From an uncultured Alphaproteobacteria bacterium (GTDB lineage: Bacteria > Pseudomonadota > Alphaproteobacteria > JAPOUT01 > G958296285), in contig OY282459.1 in assembly GCA_958296285.1 (NCBI GenBank), positions 1,532,762 through 1,596,761 of the forward strand: a stretch of DNA of 64,000 nucleotides, written 5' to 3'. The position numbers and the translations under genes were made by a program. The first letter of the stretch is position 1. Each line of letters starts with the position of its first letter. Below the pieces are notes generated by a model. The model was given only the letters and a program-made list of their open reading frames with translations. It was not told the origin of the DNA and searched no databases. Below are positions 50,401-62,400 of the stretch, piece after piece.

Positions 50401-53400
50401 AGACCGCTTATATCCGTCCCATCAGGCAGAGACGTCGCGCTGACGAGAGAGAGCATCCCTGAGGTTGGAAGCGTCCCGGCGCTCAGCGCGATCTCTATCG
50501 CCCCCGCCGTGAAGGAGGGCGTTGCCCCGCCCGTGTCCAAAAGCGCCGAGGTGAAGGAGGCGAGCGTCCGACTGCTGCCCAAATCTATCCGGAAGCGCAA
50601 TGTCCCTGAAGTTTGCGTGAAACTCTCAAGGTTGGAGAGAGCGATCTGCGCGTCCCCCGCCCCGTCATGGTCTATCACCAAAGTCCCCTGATTCTCAAAA
50701 CTGTCGCTTGTCCCGCCGCCAAAGTCCGAAGACGCCGTCAAACTCATCGTTCCCGAAGAAGCGTTCATGATCACATCATTCCCGCCCCCCGGGGAGAGGC
50801 TTCCCGAAAAGGTCAGGCTGTTCGTGAAACTGTCCGCGCCAGCGCCTCCTACAAAGACCCCATAGAAGCTCCCCGCATTGCTCGTTGTTGTCGCCCCTGT
50901 CGTGGAAAGGCGAACCGCCCGCCTTGTCAAAGCCGAAGACGATCCCACCGTCGCGCCCGCCGCTATATCCAACATGATCGTCCCCAATCCCCCGATCAGA
51001 TTGACGACCGCCGAAGACGAGCCTTGCGCTCCTGTTGTCGTGTGCGTTCCGCCGTCAATGTCTATGTCTATGGCGCTAGAGCCTGTGGCGTCAGCGCGAA
51101 TGGCATCGCTCGCCCCTCGCGCCGATGTGGAGCCGGCGACAGCCATAGAGACATTGCCGCCGCCTGAAGCGTGAATCGCGTGATTGCCGGCATCCGCATC
51201 CGCGTTGCTGACGCTCGTCCCAGAGGCTGTCGTGATCGCGATCGCGTCCGCCATCGCCGTGATCACGCTGACCGCCGCCCCGTCCGTGCCTGTCGGCTTG
51301 GCGATCGGATCAGAACCCGACCGGATGTGAATCTCGCCGCCTTGCCCTGTATGCCTTATGAAAGGCGTGGCTGTTCCCGCAGCCGCCGCCGTATAGAGAA
51401 GCCCCAGACCCGTCTCGCTCTCAGCAATCCCCCCCGTCCTGATGTCATCGCAGACCACTTGGAACGTGGATGTCCCAGGCGAGATCGCCGTCCGCCCGCG
51501 GAACGACAGATTGTCCCCGCAATAGGTCGTCCCAGACGCCGCGAAGGTCAGGAGCAGAGCATTGCCGCTGATCGTCAGTTCCCCAAAGAGACCCGCCGCC
51601 AAAGACAGACCGCTTATATCCGTGTTGTCCGGCAGAGACGTCGCGCTGACGAGAGAGAGCATCCCTGAGGTTGGAAGCGTCCCGGCGCTCAGCGCGATCT
51701 CTATCGCCCCCGCCGTGAAGGAGGGCGTTGCCCCGCCCGTGTCCAAAAGCGCCGAGGTGAAGGAGGCAAGCGTCCGACCGCCGCCCAAATCTATCCGGAA
51801 GCGCAATGTCCCTGAAGTTTGCGTGAAACTCTCAAGGTTGGAGAGAGCGATCTGCGCGTCCCCCGCCCCGTCATGGTCTATCACCAAAGTCCCCTGATTC
51901 TCAAAACTGTCGCTTGTCCCGCCGCCAAAGTCCGAAGTCGCCGTCAGGGTCATCGTTCCTGCGGCGGCGTTCATGATCACATCATTCCCGCCCCCCGGGG
52001 AGAGGCTTCCCGAAAAGGTCAGGCTGTTCGTGAAACTGTCCGCGCCAGCCCCCCCCATAAAGACCCCATAGAGGCTCCCCGCATTGCTCGTCGTCGCCGC
52101 CCCTGTCGTGGAAAGGCGAACCGCCCGCCTTGTCAAAGCCGAAGACGACCCCACAGTCGCTCCCGCCGCTATATCCAACATGATCGTCCCCGATCCCCCA
52201 ATCAGATTGACGACCGCCGAAGACGAGCCTTGCGCTCCCGTTGTCGTGTGCGTTCCGCCGTCAATGTCTATGTCTATGGCGCTAGAGCCTGTGGCGTTAG
52301 CCCGAATGGCATCGCTCGCCCCTCGCGCCGATGTGGAGCCGGCGACAGCCATAGAGACATTGCCGCCGCCTGAAGCGTGAATCGCGTGATTATTGGCGTC
52401 CGTGTCTTCATTGCTGACGCTCGTCCCAGAGGCTGTCGTGATCGCGATCGCGTCCGCCATCGCCGTGATCACGCTGACCGCCGCCCCGTCCGCAAGAGTG
52501 GATGATTTGGCAATCGGATCAGAAGCCGCTCGGATGTGAATCTCGCCGCCTTGCCCTGTATGCCTTATGAAAGGCGTGGCTGTTCCCGCAGCAGCAGCAG
52601 CCGTATAGAGAAGCCCCAGACCCGTCTCGCTCTCAGCAATCCCCCCCGTCCTGATGTCATCGCAGACCACTTGGAACGTGGATGTCCCAGGCGGGATCGC
52701 CGTCCGAAAGCGGAACGACAGATTGTCCCCGCAATAGGTCGTCCCAGACGCCGCGAAGGTCAGGAGCAGAGCATTGCCGCTGATCGTCAGTTCCCCAAAG
52801 AGACCCGCCGCCAAAGACAGACCGCTTATATCCGTGTTGTCCGGCAGAGATGTCGCGCTGACGAGAGAGAGCATCCCTGAGGTTGGAAGCGTCCCGGCGC
52901 TCAGCGCGATCTCTACCGCCCCCGCCGTGAAGGAGGGCGTTGCCCCGCCCGTATCCAAAAGCGCCGAGGTGAAGGAGGCGAGCGTCCGACTGCTGCCCAA
53001 ATCTATCCGGAAGCGCAATGTCCCTGAAGTTTGCGTGAAACTCTCAAGGTTGGAGAGAGCGATCTGCGCGTCCCCCGCCCCGTCATGGTCTATCACCAAA
53101 GTGCCGCGATTCTCAAAACTGTCGCTTGTCCCGCCGCCAAAGTCCGAAGACGCCGTCAGGGTCATCGTTCCTGCGGCGGCGTTCATGATCACATCATTCC
53201 CGCCGCCCGGGGAGAGGCTTCCCGAGAAGGTCAGGCTGTTCGTGAAACTGTCCGCGCCAGCCCCCCCCATAAAGACCCCATAGAGGCTTCCCGCATTGCT
53301 TGTCGTCGTCGCCCCTGTCGTGGAAAGGCGAACCGCCCGCCTTGTCAAAGCCGAAGACGACCCCACAGTCGCTCCCGCCGCTATATCCAACATGATCGTC

Positions 53401-56400
53401 CCCGATCCCCCAATCAGATTGACGATCGCGGTCTCGCTGCCTACCGTATCGGTCTGCGTTCCCGTTGTCGTGTGCGTTCCGCCGTCAATGTCTATGTCTA
53501 TGGCGCTAGAGCCTGTGGCGTTAGCCCGAATGGCATCGCTCGCCCCTCGCGCCGATGTGGAGCCGGCGACAGCCATAGAGACATTGCCGCCGCCTGAAGC
53601 GTGAATCGCGTGATTATTGGCGTCCGTGTCTTCATTGCTGACGCTCGTCCCAGACGCTGTCGTGATCGCGATCGCGTCCGTGGTCGCCGTGATCACGCTG
53701 ACCGCCGCCCCGTCCGCGAGAGTGGATGATTTGGCAATCGGATCAGAAGCCGCTCGGATGTGAATCTCGCCGCCTTGCCCTGTATGCCTTATGAAAGGCG
53801 TGGCTGTTCCCGCATCCGCCGCCGCCGTATAGAGAAGCCCCAGACCCGTCTCGCTCTCAGCAATCCCCCCCGTCCTGATGTCATCGCAGACCACTTGGAA
53901 CGTGGATGTCCCAGGCGAGATCGCCGTCCGTCCGCGGAACGACAGATTGTCCCCGCAATAGGTCGTCCCAGACGCCGCGAAGGTCAGGAGCAGAGCATTG
54001 CCGCTGATCGTCAGTTCCCCAAAGAGACCCGCCGCCAAAGACAGACCGCTTATATCCGTGTTGTCCGGCAGAGACGTCGCGCTGACGAGAGAGAGCATCC
54101 CTGAGGTTGGAAGCGTCCCGGCGCTCAGCGCGATCTCTATCGCCCCCGCCGTGAAGGAGGGCGTTGCCCCGCCCGTGTCCAAAAGCGCCGAGGTGAAGGA
54201 GGCGAGCGTCCGACTGCTGCCCAAATCTATCCGGAAGCGCAATGTCCCTGAAGTTTGCGTGAAACTCTCAAGATTGGAGAGAGCGATCTGCGCGTCCCCC
54301 GCCCCGTCATGGTCTATCGCCAAAGTGCCCTGATTTTCAAAACTGTCGCCCGTCCCGCCGCCAAAGTCCGAAGACGCCGTCAGGGTCATCGTTCCTGCGG
54401 CGGCGTTCATGATCACATCATTCCCGCCCCCCGGGGAGAGGCTTCCCGAAAAGGTCAGGCTGTTCGTGAAACTGTCCGCGCCAGCCCCCCCCATAAAGAC
54501 CCCATAGAGGCTTCCCGCATTGCTTGTCGTCGTCGCCCCTGTCGTGGAAAGGCGAACCGCCCGCCTTGTCAAAGCCGAAGACGACCCCACAGTCGCTCCC
54601 GCCGCTATATCCAACATGATCGTCCCCGATCCCCCGATCAGATTGACGACCGCCGAAGACGAGCCTTGCGCTCCTGTTGTCGTGTGCGTTCCGCCGTCAA
54701 TGTCTATGTCTATGGCGCTAGAGCCTGTGGCGTTAGCGCGAATGGCATCGCTCGCCCCTCGCGCCGATGTGGAGCCCGCGACAGCCATAGAGACATTGCC
54801 GCCGCCTGAAGCGTGAATCGCATGATTGCCTGCATCCGCATCCGCGTTGCTCACGCTCGTCCCAGAGGCTGTCGTGATCGCGATCGCGTCCGCCATCGCC
54901 GTGATGACGCTCACCGCCGCCCCATCCGTCCCTGCCGGCTTGGCAATCGGATCAGAAGCCGCTCGGATGTGAATCTCGCCGCCTTGGCCTGTATGCCTTA
55001 TGAAAGGCGTGGCTGTTCCCGCATCCGCCGCCGCCGTATAGAGAAGCCCCAGACCCGTCTCGCTCTCAGCAATCCCCCCCGTCCTGATGTCATCGCAGAC
55101 CACTTGGAACGTGGATGTCCCAGGCGCAATCGCCGTCCGCCCGCGGAACGACAGATTGTCCCCGCAATAGGTCGTCCCAGACGCCGCGAAGGTCAGGAGC
55201 AGAGCATTGCCGCTGATCGTCAGTTCCCCAAAGAGACCCGCCGCCAAAGACAGACCGCTTATATCCGTGTTGTCCGGCAGAGACGTCGCGCTGACGAGAG
55301 AGAGCATCCCTGAGGTTGGAAGCGTCCCGGCGCTCAGCGCGATCTCTATCGCCCCCGCCGTGAAGGAGGGCGTTGCCCCGCCCGTGTCCAAAAGCGCCGA
55401 GGTGAAGGAAGAGAGCGTCCGACTGCTGCCCAAATCTATCCGGAAGCGCAATGTCCCTGAAGTTTGCGTGAAACTCTCAAGGTTGGAGAGAGCGATCTGC
55501 GCGTCCCCCGCCCCGTCATGGTCTATCACCAAAGTGCCCTGATTCTCAAAACTGTCGCTTGTCCCGCCGCCAAAGTCCGAAGTCGCCGTCAGGGTCATCG
55601 TTCCTGCGGCGGCGTTCATGATCACATCATTCCCGCCCCCCGGGGAGAGGCTTCCCGAAAAGGTCAGGCTGTTCGTGAAACTGTCCGCGCCAGCCCCCCC
55701 CATAAAGACCCCATAGAGGCTTCCCGCATTGCTTGTCGTCGTCGCCCCTGTCGTGGAAAGGCGAACCGCCCGCCTTGTCAAAGCCGAAGACGACCCCACA
55801 GTCGCTCCCGCCGCTATATCCAACATGATCGTCCCCGATCCCCCAATCAGATTGACGATCGCGGTCTCGCTGCCTACCGTATCGGTCTGCGTTCCCGTTG
55901 TCGTGTGCGTTCCGCCGTCAATGTCTATGTCTATGGCGCTAGAGCCTGTGGCGTTAGCCCGAATGGCATCGCTCGCTCCTTGAGCCGATGTGGAGCCGGC
56001 GATGTCCATAGAGATATTGCCGCCGCCTGAAGCGTGAATTGCATGATTGCCGGCATCCGCATCCGCGTTGCTCACGCTCGTCCCTGACGCTGTCGTGATC
56101 GCGATCGCGTCCGTGGTCGCCGTGATGACGCTCACCGCCGCCCCGTCCGTCCCTGCCGGCTTGGCAATCGGATCAGAAGCCGCTCGGATGTGAATCTCGC
56201 CGCCTTGCCCTGTATGCCTTATGAAAGGCGTGGCTGTTCCCGCAGCAGCAGCAGCCGTATAGAGAAGCCCCAGACCCGTCTCGCTCTCAGCAATCCCCCC
56301 CGTCCTGATGTCATCGCAGACCACTTGGAACGTGGATGTCCCAGGCGCAATCGCCGTCCGCCCGCGGAACGACAGATTGTCCCCGCAATAGGTCGTCCCA

Positions 56401-59400
56401 GACGCCGCGAAGGTCAGGAGCAGAGCATTGCCGCTGATCGTCAGTTCCCCAAAGAGACCCGCCGCCAAAGACAGACCGCTTATATCCGTCCCATCAGGCA
56501 GAGACGTCGCGCTGACGAGAGAGAGCATCCCTGAGGTTGGAAGCGTCCCGGCGCTCAGCGCGATCTCTACCGCCCCCGCCGTGAAGGAAGGCGTCGCCCC
56601 GCCCGTATCCAAAAGCGCCGAGGTGAAGGAGGCGAGCGTCCGACCGCCGCCCAAATCTATCCGGAAGCGCAATGTCCCTGAAGTTTGCGTGAAACTCTCA
56701 AGGTTGGAGAGAGCGATCTGCGCGTCCCCCGCCCCGTCATGGTCTATCACCAAAGTGCCGCGATTTTCAAAACTGTCGCTTGTCCCGCCGCCAAAGTCCG
56801 AAGACGCCGTCAAACTCATCGTTCCCGAAGAAGCGTTCATGATCACATCATTCCCGCCGCCAGGGGAGAGGCTTCCCGAGAAGGTCAGACTGTTCGTGAA
56901 ACTGTCCGCGCCAGCCCCCCCCATAAAGACCCCATAGAGGCTCCCCGCATTGGTCGTCGTCGTCGCCCCTGTCGTGGAAAGGCGAACCGCCCGCCTTGTC
57001 AAAGCCGAAGACGACCCCACAGTCGCGCCCGCCGCTATATCCAACATGATCGTCCCCGATCCCCCAATCAGATTGACGACCGCCGAAGACGAGCCTTGCG
57101 CTCCTGTTGTCGTGTGCGTTCCGCCGTCAATGTCTATGTCTATGGCGCTAGAGCCCGTGGCGTCAGCGCGAATGGCATCGCTCGCCCCTCGCGCCGATGT
57201 GGAGCCGGCGACAGCCATAGAGACATTGCCGCCGCCTGAAGCGTGAATCGCGTGATTATTGGCGTCCGTGTCTTCATTGCTCACGCTTGTCCCAGACGCT
57301 GTTGTGATCGCGATCGCGTCCGTGGCCGCCGTGATGACGCTCACCGCCGCCCCGTCCGTCCCTGCCGGCTTGGCGATCGGGTCTGAAGAGGCGCGAATGT
57401 GAATCTCGCCGCCTTGGCCTGTATGCCTTATGAAAGGCGTCACTGTCCCCGCAGCCACCGCCGCCGTATAGAGAAGCCCCAGACCCGTCTCGCTCTCAGC
57501 AATCCCCCCCGTCCTGATGTCATCGCAGACCACTTGGAACGTGGATGTCCCAGGCGGGATCGCCGTCCGCCCGCGGAACGACAGATTGTCCCCGCAATAG
57601 GTCGTCCCAGACGCCGCGAAGGTCAGGAGCAAAGCATTGCCGCTGATCGTCAGTTCCCCAAAGAGACCCGCCGCCAAAGACAAACCGCTTATATCCGTGT
57701 TGTCCGGCAGAGACGTCGCGCTGACGAGAGAGAGCATCCCTGAGGTTGGAAGCGTCCCGGCGCTCAGCGCGATCTCTACCACCCCCGCCGTGAAGGAGGG
57801 CGTTGCCCCGCCCGTGTCCAAAAGCGCCGAGGTGAAGGAGGCGAGCGTCCGACTGCTGCCCAAATCTATCCGGAAGCGCAATGTCCCTGAAGTTTGCGTG
57901 AAACTCTCAAGGTTGGAGAGAGCGATCTGCGCGTCCCCCGCCCCGTCATGGTCTATCACCAAAGTCCCCTGATTCTCAAAACTGTCGCTTGTCCCGCCGC
58001 CAAAGTCCGAAGACGCCGTCAAACTCATCGTTCCCGAAGAAGCGTTCATGATCACATCATTCCCGCCCCCCGGGGAGAGGCTTCCCGAAAAGGTCAGGCT
58101 GTTCGTGAAACTGTCCGCGCCAGCGCCTCCTACAAAGACCCCATAGAAGCTCCCCGCATTGCTCGTTGTTGTCGCCCCTGTCGTGGAAAGGCGAACCGCC
58201 CGCCTTGTCAAAGCCGAAGACGATCCCACCGTCGCGCCCGCCGCTATATCCAGAGTGATCGTCCCCAATCCCCCGATCAGATTGACGACCGCCGAAGACG
58301 AGCCTTGCGCTCCTGTTGTCGTGTGCGTTCCGCCGTCAATGTCTATGTCTATGGCGCTAGAGCCTGTGGCGTCAGCGCGAATGGCATCGCTCGCCCCTCG
58401 CGCCGATGTGGAGCCGGCGACAGCCATAGAGACATTGCCGCCGCCTGAAGCGTGAATCGCGTGATTGCCGGCATCCGCATCCGCGTTGCTGACGCTCGTC
58501 CCAGAGGCTGTCGTGATCGCGATCGCGTCCGCCATCGCCGTGATCACGCTGACCGCCGCCCCGTCCGTGCCTGTCGGCTTGGCGATCGGATCAGAACCCG
58601 ACCGGATGTGAATCTCGCCGCCTTGGCCTGTATGCCTTATGAAAGGCGTGGCTGTTCCCGCATCCGCCGCCGCCGTATAGAGAAGCCCCAGACCCGTCTC
58701 GCTCTCAGCAATCCCCCCCGTCCTGATGTCATCGCAGACCACTTGGAACGTGGATGTCCCAGGCGCAATCGCCGTCCGCCCGCGGAACGACAGATTGTCC
58801 CCGCAATAGGTCGTCCCGGACGCCGCGAAGGTCAGGAGCAGAGCATTGCCGCTGATCGTCAGTTCTCCAAAGAGACCCGCCGCCAAAGACAGACCGCTTA
58901 TATCCGTGTTGTCCGGCAGAGACGTCGCGCTGACGAGAGAGAGCATCCCTGAGGTTGGAAGCGTCCCGGCGCTCAGCGCGATCTCTATCGCCCCCGCCGT
59001 AAAGGAAGGCGTTGCCCCGCCCGTATCCAAAAGCGCCGAGGTGAAGGAAGAGAGCGTCCGACCGCCGCCCAAATCTATCCGGAAGCGCAATGTCCCCGAA
59101 ACTTGCGTGAAACTCTCAAGGTTGGAGAGAGCGATCTGCGCGTCCCCCGCCCCGTCATGGTCTATCGCCAAAGTTCCGCGATTTTCAAAACTGTCGCTCG
59201 TCCCGCCGCCAAAGTCCGAAGACGCCGTCAAACTCATCGTTCCTGCGGCGGCGTTGGTGATCGCATCGTTCCCGCCGCCCGGGGAGAGGCTTCCCGAAAA
59301 GGTCAGGCTGTTCGTGAAACTGTCCGCGCCAGCCCCCCCCATAAAGACCCCATAGAGGCTTCCCGCATTGCTCGTTGTCGTCGCCCCTGTCGTGGAAAGG

Positions 59401-62400
59401 CGAACCGCCCGCCTTGTCAAAGCCGAAGACGACCCCACAGTCGCTCCCGCCGCTATATCCAACATGATCGTCCCCGATCCCCCGATCAGATTGACGACCG
59501 CCGAAGACGAGCCTTGCGCTCCTGTTGTCGTGTGCGTTCCGCCGTCAATGTCTATGTCTATGGCGCTAGAGCCTGTGGCGTTAGCCCGAATGGCATCGCT
59601 CGCCCCTTGCGCCGATGTGGAGCCGGCGATATCCATAGAGACATTGCCGCCGCCTGAAGCGTGAATCGCATGATTGCCGGCATCCGCATCCGCGTTGCTG
59701 ACATTCGTCCCTGAGGCTGTCGTGATCGCGATCGCGTCCGTGGTCGCCGTGATGACGCTCACCGCCGCCCCGTCCGTCCCTGCCGGCTTGGCAATCGGGT
59801 CTGAAGCCGCTCGGATGTGAATCTCGCCGCCTTGCCCTGTATGCCTTATGAAAGGCGTGGCTGTTCCCGCAGCCGCCGCCGCCGTATAGAGAAGCCCCAG
59901 ACCCGTCTCGCTCTCAGCAATCCCCCCCGTCCTGATGTCATCGCAGACCACTTGGAACGTGGATGTCCCAGGCGGGATCGCCGTCCGCCCGCGGAACGAC
60001 AGATTGTCCCCGCAATAGGTCGTCCCAGACGCCGCGAAGGTCAGGAGCAGAGCATTGCCGCTGATCGTCAGTTCCCCAAAGAGACCCGCCGCCAAAGACA
60101 GACCGCTTATATCCGTGTTGTCCGGCAGAGACGTCGCGCTGACGAGAGAGAGCATCCCTGAGGTTGGAAGCGTCCCGGCGCTCAGCGCGATCTCTATCGC
60201 CCCCGCCGTGAAGGAGGGCGTTGCCCCGCCCGTGTCCAAAAGCGCCGAGGTGAAGGAGGCGAGCGTCCGACTGCTGCCCAAATCTATCCGGAAGCGCAAT
60301 GTCCCTGAAGTTTGCGTGAAACTCTCAAGATTGGAGAGAGCGATCTGCGCGTCCCCCGCCCCGTCATGGTCTATCACCAAAGTGCCCTGATTTTCAAAAC
60401 TGTCGCCCGTCCCGCCGCCAAAGTCCGAAGACGCCGTCAGGGTCATCGTTCCTGCGGCGGCGTTCGTGATCGCATCATTCCCGCCGCCAGGGGAAAGGCT
60501 TCCCGAAAAGGTCAGGCTGTTCGTGAAACTGTCCGCGCCAGCCCCCCCCATAAAGACCCCATAGAGGCTTCCCGCATTGCTCGTCGTCGTCGCCCCTGTC
60601 GTGGAAAGGCGAACCGCCCGCCTTGTCAAAGCCGAAGACGACCCCACAGTCGCTCCCGCCGCTATATCCAACATGATCGTCCCCGATCCCCCGATCAGAT
60701 TGACGACCGCCGAAGACGAGCCTTGCGCTCCTGTTGTCGTGTGCGTTCCGCCGTCAATGTCTATGTCTATGGCGCTAGAGCCTGTGGCGTCAGCGCGAAT
60801 GGCATCGCTCGCCCCTTGCGCCGATGTGGAGCCGGCGATATCCATAGAGACATTGCCGCCGCCTGAAGCGTGAATCGCGTGATTGCCGGCATCCGCATCC
60901 GCGTTGCTCACGCTCGTCCCTGAGGCTGTCGTGATCGCGATCGCGTCCGCCATCGCCGTGATGACGCTCACCGCCGCCACGTCCGTCCCTGCCGGCTTGG
61001 CGATCGGGTCTGAAGAAGCGCGGATGTGAATCTCGCCGCCTTGCCCTGTATGCCTTATGAAAGGCGTGGCTGTTCCCGCAGCAGCAGCAGCCGTATAGAG
61101 AAGCCCCAGACCCGTCTCGCTCTCAGCAATCCCCCCCGTCCTGATGTCATCGCAGACCACTTGGAACGTGGATGTCCCAGGCGGGATCGCCGTCCGCCCG
61201 CGGAACGACAGATTGTCCCCGCAATAGGTCGTCCCAGACGCCGCGAAGGTCAGGAGCAGAGCATTGCCGCTGATCGTCAGTTCCCCAAAGAGACCCGCCG
61301 CCAAAGACAGACCGCTTATATCCGTCCCATCAGGCAGAGACGTCGCGCTGACGAGAGAGAGCATCCCTGAGGTTGGAAGCGTCCCGGCGCTCAGCGCGAT
61401 CTCTATCGCCCCCGCCGTGAAGGAGGGCGTTGCCCCGCCCGTGTCCAAAAGCGCCGAGGTGAAGGAGGCGAGCGTCCGACCGCCGCCCAAATCTATCCGG
61501 AAGCGCAATGTCCCTGAAGTTTGCGTGAAACTCTCAAGGTTGGAGAGAGCGATCTGCGCGTCCCCCGCCCCGTCATGGTCTATCGCCAAAGTCCCCTGAT
61601 TCTCAAAACTGTCGCTTGTCCCGCCGCCAAAGTCCGAAGTCGCCGTCAGGGTCATCGTTCCTGCGGCGGCGTTCGTGATCGCATCGTTCCCGCCGCCAGG
61701 GGAGAGGCTTCCCGAGAAGGTCAGGCTGTTCGTGAAACTGTCCGCGCCAGCCCCCCCCATAAAGACCCCATAGAGGCTTCCCTCATTGCTCGTCGTGGTC
61801 GCTCCTGTCGTGGAAAGGCGAACCGCCCGCCTTGTCAAAGCCGAAGACGACCCCACAGTCGCTCCCGCCGCTATATCCAGCGTGATCGTCCCCGATCCGC
61901 CGATCAGATTGACGATCGCGGTCTCGCTGCCTACCGTATCGGTCTGCGTTCCCGTTGTCGTGTGCGTTCCGCCGTCAATGTCTATGTCTATCGCGCTCGC
62001 GCCTGTAGCGTTAGCCCGAATGGCATCGCTCGCCCCTCGCGCCGATGTGGAGCCGGCGATATCCATAGAGACATTGCCGCCGCCTGAAGCGTGAATCGCA
62101 TGATTGCCTGCATCCGCATCCGCGTTGCTGACATTCGTCCCTGAGGCTGTCGTGATCGCGATCGCGTCCGTGGTCGCCGTGATGACGCTCACCGCCGCCC
62201 CGTCCGCGAGAGTGGATGATTTGGCGATCGGATCAGAACCCGACCGGATATGAATCTCGCCGCCTTGGCCTGTATGCCTTATGAAAGGCGTGGCTGTTCC
62301 CGCAGCAGCCGCCGCCGTATAGAGAAGCCCCAGACCCGTCTCGCTCTCAGCAATCCCCCCCGTCCTGATGTCATCGCAGACCACTTGGAACGTGGATGTC

